Below, piece by piece: positions 42,980 to 56,900 of a DNA stretch of 64,000 nucleotides (within the stretch, counting starts at the first letter, position 1; the number at the start of each line of letters is the position of its first letter). The position numbers were made by a program, and so were the translations under genes. The stretch covers positions 34,547,883 to 34,611,882 of the forward strand of contig NC_056039.1 in assembly GCF_004379255.2 (NCBI RefSeq), in the 5' to 3' direction. A model generated the notes under the pieces. The model did not search any database, was not told the origin of the DNA, and worked only from the letters and a program-made list of their open reading frames with translations. The stretch comes from Salvia splendens (lineage: Eukaryota > Streptophyta > Magnoliopsida > Lamiales > Lamiaceae).

Positions 42980-45900
42980 TCACTCTGTTGGGGAAGATCC
43001 TTCGTAGTCCATCACAGACAGGGGAGCGCTAGAAGCATCCCACTCGCTCCCAACCATCAATGCGAACAGCATCAGCTTGCCGGCTTCTGGATAGTCCTTG
43101 TGCTGCATCAGGACAGCTTCAACAGATGAATTCGCGTACTTGGAATCTGGGTCGTCAGGACTTTCTAGCCTCAGAGGGAGCACTTCGTTAAATCCGATTC
43201 CATCAAAAGTTTCTGCATCAGGTCCATAACACTTGCTGGAGGCTTGAAAAAGAACGGTTTCCTTTAGTTCCTCAATTGTCCTCTCATCGCTCCATCCCTC
43301 AGTTATGGACCTTTGATAGAGTTCTCCCCAATTGTCTTGATTTGCGGCATTCCTCCAGCAGTCTTCTAATAGGCTAGTATTATTTCTAAGGAATGAGGCA
43401 CTGGTCCATAAGAAAAGATCAAAGGCTCGCAATGACAGCTCCGGATGTTGAATTCTTAGACACAACTCAATGAGATCTATAGGAGGTAGAAGTTTTTCTC
43501 CAATTGATTGCTTTTCTTCATCAGGTAGAAGCGTCAATATCTTTTCCTGTAAGAGAGAGAAAGTAATATTATTCAATGAATAATTAAATTTGCCAGTTTT
43601 ATAGTCGAGGAACTATCTGAGAGGTAGCCTCAGAAGGGGTAAAAATATTTATTAAAAGAGTGTGGTTACTAGCATACCTGTAGCTGTAGAATGTTTAGAT
43701 CTGCATCAATCCGCCTGACCTTCAGCTCATAGCCTACATCTCTTGCTAAAAATTTTCAGACATCAAAATTTCAGGTACATGAAAACAATTATACAGAAAG
43801 TGGTGCCAAACAGAAACCACTCTACTAAATTTATGACTCCGGTTTCAATTCCTAGAAATCCCACAGTAGGAACATTTTTAAGGGTTTTAATTCTTCAAAA
43901 GATACCATCAAGGGGCAAAATTTTAGGCAACAAAATGATGATTCGTCTCACTGGAGAGAAGACAGACAAATACTGTAAAAATGTACCTGCCATTGTCGAT
44001 ATTTTTGCAAGATTCAGAAAATGCTTTCTACTTGCCAAACTTAATTGACGCCTTGAGCCAGTTACTTCAGTACCCTCCATAATGGAAACTGAGCTACCAT
44101 CCTTAGAAAGAGATAATGCATGTAAAGTCTCAGACGCCGAGGAAAATTGATGAAGAAACACTTCATGAAGCCACAGAAGATCAGGATGAAGCTGCAGAAA
44201 TGTAGCCAACTCATCTGGAAACTCCTCGCCCAGTCTCATAAGCTTTGAAAGTTGTTTGCTTTCATATAATTGTTTGAAGACAAAGCAGCTGAAACCACCC
44301 TTAGGCCCCATGCTTTCATGCTACAAAAGAGAAAATTTAATTAGATGAAAATCACGGGAGAGGAGATGATTGAGAAGATATATTAAATGCCTGAAAAAAT
44401 ACCCAACGTGCCACTGCATGATAATCACAATCAATGGAAAAACATTCATGACTAGTTGAACCAATCTTTTGATGATGCAAGAATTGTTGCTGCAATGCAG
44501 CAGTACCAATACCAGAGTGCTTCAGATTCATACCATGAGATTTTGGAGGAGTTCAGAATCATCAAGGTCACAGCATATACTCCACACAGTTCGATATGCC
44601 TCGTGTCTTTTTGCAATTGATAATAACTTTGAAGAAAGTGTCATTAGAGTATCATTATGCTGCTCTTTGTTTTCTTCAGCTGAGTCCTGTAACATAAAAA
44701 GGTGAATGATCAAGGATGAGATTCTTTTTCTCTGTACTCTCAAGGTGTGATAATATCAAGCAAGTCTGAGTTGCAGAGCACGATACTCTGTCTAAATGTT
44801 AAATCTCATCATGAACTCTTTTGTGTGATGAAACTGTATAATTCAATAATCAACAGAGTTATTACCAAACATTATAACGATGACAAAATCCTCCTGAATA
44901 TAGGTCAAACTCTTACTAGCTGTAGAACTTTTATACTTATGTAACAGAGCTTCTACATAGAAAGTAAAGAGGGTGGGTAATAAATATAACCTTCAGTTTG
45001 GCTTCCACAAAACTCTTCACTTGTTTGTAGAGGGCATCAAGAAGGGCATCTCTGCGTGTCCAGTATTCTTCCAATAGAGTCCTAGGATTGGAATACGACT
45101 CAAGTAACACTTCTGAAAGTAGTTCAAGATTTGAGTAGAAATCAAACTTTTCAGAACCATCAAGGCGGTTTGTTTCATTGAGCAACTGAAGCATGAATGA
45201 TGCAACACTCCATAGCCCATTCCATACAACAGTTTTGGAGTACCATGGCGTCAACCCTTCAGGAGGAGGGTACCACAAGTGATATTCACTCTTATACTGA
45301 AAGGCTGCATGGAATAACATCACACAACCACTTGAGAGTTCACAAACTCTGCGAAATTGAACAGGTGCCAGCATATCTTCGCTGATAATATACTCTAGCT
45401 GCCTCTCTAAGCAATGAAATACCTCCTCAAGATCTGAAACCTTGCTATAGAAAACTTCAGCGTTGTCCCTATCCATCAAAAGAACTGTGTTTCGGCGGGC
45501 TCTCTCACCAACCAACTGGATAAGATCCCAAAGAGCTCCAGAAGTCTGGGTATCTGAACTATAAGAGGATCCAAGTCCAGATGTACTCTCATGGCTAATA
45601 GTATTCTGCAGTTCTCTCATTTGGATCATGCCAGCAAGCTTTTCTCCATGTTCCATGATAGTCTGCATAGATTCTCCTGGCGTAGACAATTTGATAAGTT
45701 CAAATTATTAGAAAATCGGAGACAATGCAATGGCAGCAGCACTGAGTGACAAGAGCAATATCAAACGCAAAAAGAACCAGAAAATATTTTAACTGGAAAA
45801 ATTATTCATACTTTGCCTGGAACACAATTCTTCATGGCACTTGGATAGTGCAAGGAACTGAAGAAACTTTTGGTGCTTTTGTTGCTTCTCGACAAGCTGT

Positions 45901-48722
45901 GCTGACGCAAGAGATAAAGCAATCTCAGGGCCTCTAGTTGTTGTCCAATGTTTAGCTAGAGTGTCAACAATTGATTTACTTATCCTGGTAAATACATTCG
46001 TTCCACCCTCTCTTTCAAATGCCCTTGAATTTTTCAGTTTGTCAAGTACACCATCAACGTTCCCAGATAACAGAAAATCATGGAAAAGCTGACTTAGTAA
46101 ACCTTCTGATTCCTCATCTTGTGGGCTTCGACGGGAAACACCTGTTAAGCCTGGCCTTTGCCTATCACCTGCATCCCAAACTTCTGAACTAGCTCTTCTT
46201 GGAGCAATATTACCAGCAACAGGAAAGTTTCTTCTCTCATCCTGTAAAGATTGATCGTTAGAACTGCCTTTACGTGACAGGCTTCTTTCAGGTGGTTCAA
46301 CACCACCAAGTATAACTGCCCTCTCAGGTATTGCCCAAACTCCAGCTTTCTCTGTGAGCACTACCCAAGCTCCATCTTCACTGTCATCCAAGGAAGGAAA
46401 AACAGAAGCATCAAGAACTTTTCCTGCATCATAAGGCAGGTCAAACTGATAGAGTTTGGTTGAGCTCCTCCAGTAATGGGAGACTGTTGCAGTACCATCG
46501 CCTGAAAGTATAATAGCAGAGCCAGCTGGCTTGCCACCTACCTTTAGTCTTATGGAGAACAAAAATTCCTCATCCTCTACTCTTGCTTTAGGTACAATCA
46601 CTTGGATAGGTGCTTTTTTCTCCAATACTATTTCACCTAGCGGCTTCGCAATATCAACACCAGACTTATATTGCATGGTCAGAAGAGAGTACTCAGTGTA
46701 GCTCAAACTGGTGACCCGATCCTTGCAGAATATAGCAACGAGAACAGTGATTACCTTGCCATCAGCATCAATATCCATATCAAGAGGCCAAATTTTCTTT
46801 TGGCCAGCAAGGTCCTTCTGGATACCAAGATCACCATCGGTCCCAATTATTTCATGTGACCAAAGCTCTGACACATTAAACTCTGCTGAAAGTTTCAATG
46901 TAAAGCATTGTATCTCATGATTAGTAAGTAAAAGGAATTGTCTTGTAGTATCATCTGATGAATGATTAAAAGTGTGCCAAGTCAACGACCTAGGGTATCC
47001 CTTACTAGTCACAAGTTGACTACTATCAACTCCAGGTGAAAATGTACTTGACATCCCAAGTTCAATTTGGTTAGGTTCGATACCAGTTGGGGTGCATAGG
47101 AATCTCCAGATTTGACCATCAGACCTACATGCTAGAGCAATGCAGCTGTGGGTGGCAGAAGGAATAGCTGCAGCAATCAAGGAATTGATGGAACCCAACT
47201 TTCCAAAGTTGTTGCCAAATTTGTCATTCTGCCACTGTTTGCTTAACTTCGATTGTCCATTTTGATGTAAATAAGTTGCTTCAAACTCAGAAGAAGCAAC
47301 ACAAGAGAGTGGTGGAACCACATTAGCATTATATATATCTGGCCAGAAAACTACAGTGCGAGTCTTCTTATTGCACATTACAATTCCAGCAGGACTGGGC
47401 TGTTGAGTTCCTTTGCTGCCAGTTTTCTTTGAGCAGTGCCAGTTGACAAGACAAACTAGCCAATTATTATTCTGAGAACAACCTTTTCCCATCTCTCCAT
47501 TTTCTGATGTGACCGAATCAAGGTCAAGGATGATGCATTTTCTTGAAGCAGAAACTATTAAGTGATTCCATATGAAGAGTTTGTTTCCACAGACGATCCA
47601 AGCAAAAGATGTAGCCTTGTCCATTCCACCAGAGATGGATGTATCAGCTGCCAGAAGCCAGTATTAGGAATCATAGAAATGAAATAAATCAATAACAATA
47701 TGTATTCAGGGACTAAGTTTGCTGGACAAACCAGGAAAACGGTTCTGTGACGACATGATTTGAGCATCACGTACTTCTTGAGGGAACTCCCCAACATATA
47801 CAGGTTGGGCACTGTCTGTCTCATCTCCCCTGTCACTTTTTTTTGCAGGTGGGATTCTGAGTATTAATAACAATGTCAATTTAGTCAGTTAATGAATATC
47901 TAGAGATTATTGTTCCCTCATCAAGCACATGATGAGTATATATATATCGAGCGTCCATACATTTTACTTCATCTAAAATTTAAAGACGAGCCAAATTTTG
48001 ATATGTGACTTAAATGAGTACTACATAGGGAGAACAATATTTGGTGGAGTACTAATAAAATTTCCAAGTCCACACTCCAGCCTAGCATTTCTAGCAAACA
48101 TCCAGTTTAAACTAAGAACTGTGGAGATAAGATAAAGGAGTAGAGCATAATGAGTAAATCAAAATAGACACACCAAGACCTCCTGTAAGGTTCTGAGGTG
48201 GCAAAAATGTTTAAATATAAAAAGAAGTAATTTTATAAGGTGAATGCTGTAAGGAATCAGGCCATCAGCAATTGTAGATTGTACAGAGATCTGAAGCTCT
48301 TCTTGCTGTCTTAAACTGGGTAATAAATGTGAACACTAGGTTAAATCGTTCCCAAGCTTGAGAAAATATACTGGTCACATCAGCATTATAGCACAGCACA
48401 TACAATACAAAGATGGAGTATCTAACTAGTTTGAGTTATACATAGGTCACATAGCTCAGAGTTGTAAACTAATGACATCCACAACCCGCGAAACTAATGA
48501 CTAACAACAGAAACAGTTGACGGGGGATATGAATTACCTGGCCAGAACGGAAAGGCGAGAGGCCCAAGGGGCAGGGGTGCCCGTGGCTGGGCGATTGACG
48601 ACGGTGGGGCTGTCGAGCAACGGCCTCCGGCTATCGGCGAGCGGCGTGGAAACTTCGTCTCTCCGATCAGATACATTTTTACGAGCACTTAAGCCTGATT
48701 TCTTCGCCGGAGGAGAGAACAT
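42980..48722 (-). CDS. NUP133: Nuclear pore complex protein NUP133
   Basis: Eight exons (48722-48538, 47856-47732, 47647-45812, 45676-44991, 44686-44534, 44320-43987, 43745-43678, 43546-42980) join in phase into about 1,317 residues, close to plant NUP133 length. The start MFSPPAKKSGLSARK and the motif NRPATGTPAPWASRLSVLAR are typical, followed by PPAKKSDRGDETDSAQPVYV. The long third exon holds the N-terminal beta-propeller (about residues 105-500) and the start of the helical stack. Exons 4-8 hold the C-terminal helical domain (MRLGEEFPDELATFL, ILTLLPDEEKQSIGEKLLPP). NUP133 is a scaffold member of the Y-shaped NUP107-160 complex on the nuclear envelope. All junctions found are GT-AG. No stop or frameshift was seen. 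A MITE starts about 280 bases upstream of the start codon. Confidence 0.93.
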
Positions 48723-49003
48723 TGCTCGTGATAGAATCTCAGCCGTTGGGAGATTGTGAATTAAGGTTTAGGGTTTTGGGGCTGCTATGCTCTAACGGCG
48801 ACATTTCGTTTCAATTATAGCATTCCTTTTCATTTTCAATTAAGCTTACGATTTACAAATACTTTGGTAGGCTATATGTCATGTGATAACTAAAATTAAA
48901 ATGATTTATCTTAATTTTGTAAGATAACTCAATTTTATTATTAAAATGATTTATCTTAATTTTGTAAGATAACACAATTTTATTTTAATGTTTGATAGCT
49001 TAA

Positions 49004-49497
49004 GAGCATCCACAGTGGTGCAGGATGTCCCGGCGGACATCCCCGCGGACATCTCAAAAACATCTCCTGCCACGTCATAATGACTTTCCACTGCATTGCC
49101 ACGTCATAAGGACATCTCACTGCACAGTGGCGGACATCCCCAAGGACATCCCGACGGACTTCCCACAATAATAAAAATTCACAAATTCACCAAATTAAAC
49201 AATTTACGGAATTAAACAATTTACGGAATTAAAATTTCGTCACAAATATGGAGCCGTATTTATAGAATTTTCGAAAAAAAATAATCGGGACGTCCGCGCG
49301 GACGTCCGTGGAATCAACGCAATGGCGGACGTCCGCAAGGACGTCGCGACGGGCGTCCCAGGAATGATGTCGCGGAACTCCGGTGTCCGCAGCGGACGTC
49401 CGTATCCGCGTCACCGCTGCACAATGGCGGACGTCCCGCGCGGAACTTTAGCACTCCGGCCGGACGTCCGCATGGACGGACGCCATTGTGGATGCTC
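49004..49497. mobile_element. Harbinger-type MITE, complete, GGACGTCC-rich
   Basis: The left end GAGCATCCACAGTGG and the right end (reverse complement) GAGCATCCACAATGG are near-identical inverted termini, flanked by TAA on both sides (49001-49003 and 49498-49500). It is 494 bp. The inner flanks are full of rGGACGTCC palindromes and the middle is AT-rich. Termini and target site match the ORF1-bearing element at 4233-6058, which suggests mobilisation by the same machinery. Confidence 0.8.
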
Positions 49498-49500
49498 TAA

Positions 49501-50292
49501 GATATGAAATGAGATGATTTGTTTATATGTGTGAAAAAACATGTATGCCCTTCTTATATTTATAGTAGGTTTTGAAATGATTGAACACATGCTTCATTCG
49601 AATTCATTGAATTTTTTTTACTTTATTCACTTTAAAAAAATACAATTCATTCATGTAGGTTTATTACTTCATTGGACTGAATTTTTACTTCATTCCAGTA
49701 GGACTTCAAATCAAATGCTTCGACATATACTTCATTCAAATAATTTATTACATCATTCTATGTGCTTATTACACCATTCAATTACGCTATCACTTCTTGT
49801 TGTCATAGTTGGAATTTGGGACTATCACAACGTCGACGGGATAGTCTTGATGTCTCCGTCCGCGAAACAGCTTGTATGTAATGGAATGAAATAATAATCC
49901 TATTGGAATGAAGTAAACACCTATAATAATGAGGTAATATATTCTTAAATGAAGTTAAATCCTCCTAATATTTTATGTCTTATTTGCCTTGGGCTGAAGT
50001 AAAATAGGCTCGTGATAAAGATGAAAATAATTTATACATTTGCGCATCTCATTCATAAAAAAATTAGATCTAAAATCCCTAATTTGGTTTAATTATGCGG
50101 TTCTGCAATAATGAGACTCAATATAAAAGTTATGATCAATGTCTAACTAATTTGAAAGAGCGAAAATATGTAGTTTCTTTAACAAATCCCAAACAAGACT
50201 CTGACAAAGGAAGAATAACCATCTTCCAGCAATGTAAGCAAAAATTTTAAAGACAATAACGGTACAAGCATATACACACGCACAAATCTACA
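49501..50292. other. Intergenic sequence
   Basis: AT-rich, with many repeats of the short phrase 'acttcattc'. It ends in the 3' UTR of the SAM-domain gene. No gene seen. Confidence 0.4.
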
Positions 50293-53075
50293 TCAAGGTT
50301 CCAGTTTCAACGAGACCACCCGAGACTGCCTGTTCCGCTTCGCAGCTTTCACAAATACCACTGACAGACAAGCCCGGGCCCACCATGGCCGCTGTACCTT
50401 TTGCTCTCCTTTCAAACAGGCCACTGTAGGATAAGAATCAGTCAAGATTTGCAATTTCATACCATTAGAAATCCGTGATCTATAGTAACATCACCAAAAC
50501 AAGCAAATTTATTGCTAGTAAGAGGAACGAGGCAAAAGCAAAGTAGGATCATAGCTTGTAGTACGATCGATTTTTTATGATGACTGATGCTCGCTTTCAT
50601 CTCCATAAAATTTGTCATAACATAAAAAAAATGTTGAAATCATACTAGCGATAGCCAATATATTGATCATCATCCATCACATTTAGCAAGTATTAATGGA
50701 TCGAATGATCATGAGAATACCTACAAAACGATAGGAGCATATAAATTCTTCCTACATCACTCTAACATTGTTTATACATTCCCATCCAGTTCGTATGCAA
50801 AAAAATAAATGGGGACTATACAAAGCAAATGAATAAGTACCAGCATTCATATTTCTTTCCTATGTCATTAGGTGTCTTATAAGATTCTCAGCATGGAGTT
50901 ACATATTGGTTATAACTTATAACACGATTAGTTATGTGATGATTGAGATCTTATCAGAAAATACAACCAAACAAGAGACAATTAATTGGACAAGCACAAT
51001 GAGCTTAACGTGTGTTAAACTGAACAATACATACACATACACATACACACGGAGGTAAGGAGGAGGGAGGGGATATGGACCTTTTATTCGTCTTAACTCC
51101 TTGCACAATGTAATAAAATCCCCCCATTTCATGTGGCACTTCCGTATGAATCGGAGAATCTGTTCAGTTGTAAACATTGACATACCTTCCAAATGCTCCC
51201 CATTGACACCATTTTCTTTGAATATTTCACGATAGTTACCAAGATTTATTTCTTCCAACCACAGCCCAACATCCTACAAAACAGAGTCAAACAGATTGAA
51301 AATCCATCAGAAAGTTGCTTTATTCAACAATACTTAAATTCCCTACATTCTTTTTCTCATTTGGCTTTGGCCCTCCTCCAAAAGACACGCGTTCTCGCTT
51401 TTATGCTCAGCAAAGTAGATCAATAAGTAACAGCAGTTTTATGACTTAGCTAGTTTGAACAAGTTGGAATGGTTTGAAAAATGTGCTAACTCTGAGCAGT
51501 TTAGAAGGCTTTAAACACGTTGTTAACGGAGTTGATAAGGGAAAGAAAGAAAGGTACCAGGTGATGAATTAATATAGAGGAGATTTCTAATCACCAATAT
51601 ACCAAAATAGGTAATTTCGGAGTAATGGATGTACACTAAGTGGTTTCCATCTTCTAGTTCTTCAATCCAAAGGCAAACTACGATAAAGAAAACCTGGGAG
51701 CCTTTACCCTTTCTCCAAGCTGTGTAAAACAAACATAATTTAGTCTTTCATGGCCTAGACTAGAGAAAACCTGGGAGCCTTTACCCTTTCTCCAAGCTGT
51801 GTAAAATAAACATACTTTAGTATTTCATGGCCTAGACTAGAGTTGAAGCAAAAACCTATTTTAGGAATCACAAAGAGACTCTATACATTTATTTTACATG
51901 TCAATGCAACAAGATAATGACAAAGCACGCATAACATGATACCATAAAAATAGATAGAAAGATCCAAAGAGAAAGCACAGTATCGCTGTAGTTGTGTAAC
52001 TCCATGGCACTACAATGACAACTAAAATGAATAACATGCATCCGGGGCCACATTGCCAGATGAAGTGCACATACACTTTTTTTGAGAATCGTGCACATAC
52101 ACTATTGATGTCCCAAATGCATGTCGTAAAAGCATGCATACAGATGCCTTTGTTGGGCTACACATATCAGATCAGTGACCAACAAAGCTTATCTACAAGG
52201 CAAGTATCCTTGAACAGTGTGTTCCGGGAGAATAGAAGTGTTCAGCTCCTTGCACATTGGTCCCTATATTTTGTACAAAATCATGCCAAATAAACCTCAT
52301 TCACGAATGCACTTACTAGTGCTACTTTTTGTGCTGAGACAGCACAATCTGAAATTAAATTACCAATTTATTTACTGCAAAAGGAATACCGAAAATCCAT
52401 TTATAATCTAAAATGCATTTCCATGGAGGCTCTCCTTGCCCAGTTATATCCCAACTTCCTTTTAGAAGATGAAAGGAATGAGAAGGGGCCTTCTCTCAGG
52501 CCAACATCTAAGCCAATCTGTGCTTATCCAAGCTTCCATATTCGAGCTGACACAGCATTCACAACCAAGTGACATCCAACAACCACAATTGGACACTCAA
52601 TTTCCCAAAAGTGCCTTACTGAAACAACTCAGAGAGAAGGGCTTACAATTAGCCCCAAATCAAATGCTTATTTGGTGGGCTCATTCAATCACACTCAACA
52701 TTCAAACCCAAATTAACACATTTGGCAGAAACTAGGACCAAAAGATTACAAGTACTAACACACTTGGCTAAAATTAAATTACATAGTACTATTCAGCAAA
52801 CCTCCGATGAACAACTCAACAACCTCATAAATCATCAAAACTCTCCCTTTCGATAACCAAATACCAGAATTTAACCAGCAGTGGCATTTACACTCCAACA
52901 AAATTATACTTGGGCAGCAAACTACACAATCCAAAGAAGATAAACACAGACAAAAAGGGAAAACAAATTCGAAACCCATCAAAAGATGAGAGCAACAACA
53001 AACAAATTGAAGAATTACCTCAACCGTCCAAATAAAGAAATCCAGAGGCTCTGGCTTCTCTTTTTCTTTGCTCAT
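50293..53075 (-). CDS. SAM (sterile alpha motif) domain protein
   Basis: Three coding exons, 53075-53019, 51273-51081 and 50423-50293, join in phase into 126 residues. The N-terminus MSKEKEKPEPLDFFIWTVE leads into DVGLWLEEINLGNYREIFKE, the start of a SAM domain that runs to about residue 83 (FIRKCHMKWGDFITLCKELR). The C-terminus is basic and short: EQKVQRPWWARACLSVVFVK, then AAKRNRQSRVVSLKLEP. A close plant family of this size exists, matching over its whole length as I recall, and has no assigned function. SAM domains mediate protein-protein contacts. Intron 1 is about 1.7 kb and contains a 77-bp tandem duplication. The 5' UTR probably has its own intron ending near 53108. Confidence 0.85.
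51688..51841. repeat. 77-bp tandem duplication in intron 1 of the SAM gene
   Basis: Two copies (51688-51764 and 51765-51841), each containing cctgggagcctttacccttt and ending cctagactaga, with about three differences. Confidence 0.85.
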
Positions 53076-53829
53076 GTCGCAGAAAAAATTATCCAAGGCC
53101 CTTTTTCCTACAACAAGAAAAGGAAAGAAAGAACCCAGAAATTTAAAAAATTTCAATCATAGGAGTAACTTTTATAAACTTATATTGCTATAGATAACAG
53201 TTGATGTCAATAATTGCAGAGGGCAAAATCCAAACCTTTGAACTTGCGGGGAAATCAAAGGCTCTAGTTTAATAGGAGTACTACATTTGGTGATGAGTGT
53301 GAGTGGAGAGAGGAGGAGGTTCAGGAGGGTCTAGCGTTTGTTTTTGTTCTTGTCAAATCAAATTTGCCCAATTCTGCTAGTACAGTACGTCTCTCGAATC
53401 TCGAATATTAGTAATCTTCTAGTAAATCTTTTTCATTTTGACTTGAAATGAAAATTGTTCAAAATTATTTTTAGAAAATTATTTTTTAATTTGATATTCC
53501 ATGTTATGCGTAAAAATAATTTAAATTGAGATAGTTATATGCATTTAAAGTTTTAAAATTATTTTTATAAATTATTTATAATTAATTTATTATTAATTAA
53601 CATTAATATCCTATTTGACATTTTTTTACACGTATTAATACTCGAGGCTGAAGTATCTTGACCCCTGACTTGAAAATTTAATACTCCATGAAGTTATCAT
53701 TTAGTTTGACTATAGTTAGCAATTTACCACGAGTTAGTTAGAATTTAAATTTATAACCTTTCGATCTCCACGTATTTTTTAGAAAAAGATTATCACTAGT
53801 ATTTAGATGATTAGGAAAAAGGTTAATCT
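53076..53829. other. Upstream region of the SAM gene
   Basis: It includes the presumed 5' UTR and promoter of the minus-strand SAM gene (to about 53330) and AT-rich DNA up to the MULE target site. No other gene seen. Confidence 0.45.
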
Positions 53830-53989
53830 TATAAATTAGACCGAACGGCACAAAAGGTTCCTAACTGGAGCGTCCTCCTCCCGTAGTTCTTCACGGCGCA
53901 AAAAAGAAGCCGCCAACGCCATCGTCTTCATCACCATCACCTCCGGCATCACCTACATACGGTAGATACGGTCGAGGACCGGAGATAAT

Positions 53990-56900
53990 CGACGTAGACC
54001 CAGAAACATGGAGCATTCGCAATCCTCGGTTGGATTTCTTTGTCTCGGAAGAAGAATATAGTAAGTTCAAATTTAAAATTGCACAAATCGTTCACTTTAA
54101 TTAAAAATTCAAAGCAAGCGATTTTGACTGTGATTTAGGGCTCCGAAAATTGGTTATTTTGTGAAATTGTGTTGATGTCGTCGCGTTTGGGAAATTGTTT
54201 TGACTGTGATTTAGGACTTTATATGTGAAATTTGTTGGTTTAAATTTGGAATTTTTCTAACTCTATACAAACCCTAACAGGGGACCGTTTCGGGATGTTT
54301 TCCGTCGCTTTTCATCATGGATGGTCAATCTTCGAAATCAATGGACAAAAGAAGTATGTTGGGGGGAGGGGGCAATTGACATTCTTTGACTTTTGCAATA
54401 TTCTCCAATTCGAGCTCTTAGATCTTTCCAGTATGGTGTTGCAGTTGAGGTATGATAGGAAAACCGTTTGTGAGTTCTATTACGTTCATCCAAGGTACAG
54501 TGATGGCTGTATGGGCGTGGACATAGGAGGTCCATTGCTACCCATTATTAACGATCCACATCTGACCTCTTTTCTCGAAGTCGCGGCTACTAGCACAAAG
54601 CTAGTTCACATTTATCTCGTGGAGATGACAGAGGCGGTCGCCTTACTCAAGAAGCGAAAGGAAGAAGCGGTGGAGTTTCTAAAATTTGTGAAAGCTTGTA
54701 AAAAACCACGGTGGTCATTGAAGAGATTGACGAACCGAAAGCAATTGTGCCGAAGCGTAAACCGAAAAGGAAGAAACATCAGCACGAGGAGCAAAAGAAA
54801 CCATCAGCACCATTATTGATGCTTGAGTGGTACCCTAGGGATGTCGAGTTTGAAGAGTATTTGACCAAAAGTTTAGAAGTCAAACGTCGGGAATGGAAGA
54901 GGGAAGAGGAGGCAGCACGTAAGAATTTAATGGATGAATTTGCATCATGTAGTGCAGAACAAATCGAAGCTGTTGTGGTGGAGGTTGAAGAGATGATGCA
55001 GTCGATGGAGTTGTTGGACAAGGAAAGGTCCATGCATGCGAAGCTGTTGTGGTGCAAGATGTCCCAACCCCAATTCACCCCATGTCAAGACCTCCTACTG
55101 GGCAATCATTGCCTACTCCAATTCACCCCTCTGTGACAGATATACAACCTGAGGTTGAGGTAGAAGATGTAGTTGAACAAGTTAGACATGGTGAACAAGT
55201 TATACAACCTGAGGTTGAGGTTGAATCAATTGTAGACCCAGAAAGCGTTTCAGAGGTTAGTACACCACTTTGGACTATGTTTGTGATTTGTGATTTATGT
55301 TTCGTATTCATATGTGATTAATCTTTTGGTCAGATGGGACATTCAAATCACACCCACCAAGAATTACAACATGAGATTGAAGCAGTTGTAGACCCTTCAG
55401 AGGTTAGTACACCACTATGGACTATGTTTGTGTTTTGTTATTTATGTTTGGTATTCATATGTGATTCATTTTTTTGTCAGATTGGGCAATCAGATCACTC
55501 CCACCAAGAATTACAACATGAAGATGAAGCAATTGTAGACCCTGATAGCGTGGCAGAGGTTAGTGCACACCTTTGTACTAGAGTTGTGATTTATGTTTGT
55601 ATGTATGGTGTTCATTTGTGATTTTATGTTTAAATCAGATGGGTTAATCAATTCATAGCCAAGATGTTCAATATGTTGAAGACAGTGTGTACAACCCGAC
55701 CCTAGATTGTTCAGACGAACCTCAATGTCAACTGCAGTCGGAAGTTTCCATTATCGAGGAGATTTCGGATGAATTGCTAATGTTCGGATTTGAACGTGAT
55801 GTGGAACATGCTGGACATGAAGTACATGATGGGCCTGAAGTGCATGCTGGACCGGAAGTACAAGCTGGACCCGAAGTACAGGGTGGACCGGAAGTACATG
55901 ATGGGCCGGAAGTAGAACCTCAAGATGAGGTATACATTCCATCGTTTGAGTACGTTCCGAATGGCTGCCATCTCCATAACGAGGGACCGCAGACTGATGA
56001 TGAAGATGATGAGATGGACCATTTTATCTTGTTGGCACACATGTGCCGAGATGAGCAGCTTTTTACTTTATATTACGAATCCATTTTCCAATAACAACAT
56101 GCGAGTCAGGAGCCAGAGAATGTAGACCAGCCGGGGTCAGGGGTGTCAGGGGATAAACGGCGGAGGAAGTATTCGCCTTATGTGGAAAATAGGAACATGA
56201 CAGATAACCCACTTTTCGAGGAAGAATTTGTGGACGAGCTACAAGATATTGATGACCTTGCAGATTTGGAGGGTTTAAAGAAGAGAGGCATAAAGTTTAC
56301 CCCGTTCAAGCTCATGCCTAATGAGCTTCCGTTGTGGAAGACTGGTGATGTTTTTAAGCATAGAGATTTCTTCTATGACGTGTTGAGGCAGTACGCAATA
56401 ATGACCAGAAGGCGGGTGCACGTGAAAAGAAATGACGGCGACAAACTTTGTGCGATTTGTAAAGGGCAAGGCTGTGAGTGGTATGTGTACTTGAGGAAGC
56501 TCGAAACACACAACGGTCAGGATTATGTGGTGATGAATATGCAACACGATCACGCGCACACATGCTCTCAGGTGTTGGATTCGAAGTGGCTGACGACAAA
56601 GTGGCTAGGTGAGCGTTTCATGGAGAAGATCAAAGCCAACCCTCACATTCCACTGGCAGCTATACGGCAGTGTGTCGATGAAGATTTTGGGCTGAAGATA
56701 GGTAGGATGAAGGAATATCGGGCCAGAGAGCACGCACTGGACGACATCTTCGGCTCTGCGGCAACCCAATACAGAAACTTGTTCTACTACAAAGCCGAAT
56801 TGTAGCGGACAGCATACATATACATTATGAGAATACGAGAGATTCTGGCACCGTGGGTCTGAGATTCCTGAGGTTCTACTGCTGTCTAGGACCATTGAAA

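Noticed and set aside
44321..44509. Minus-strand frame between NUP133 exons 5 and 6
   Set aside because: It lies in an intron; the reading into LM|HESMGPKGG is in phase without it.
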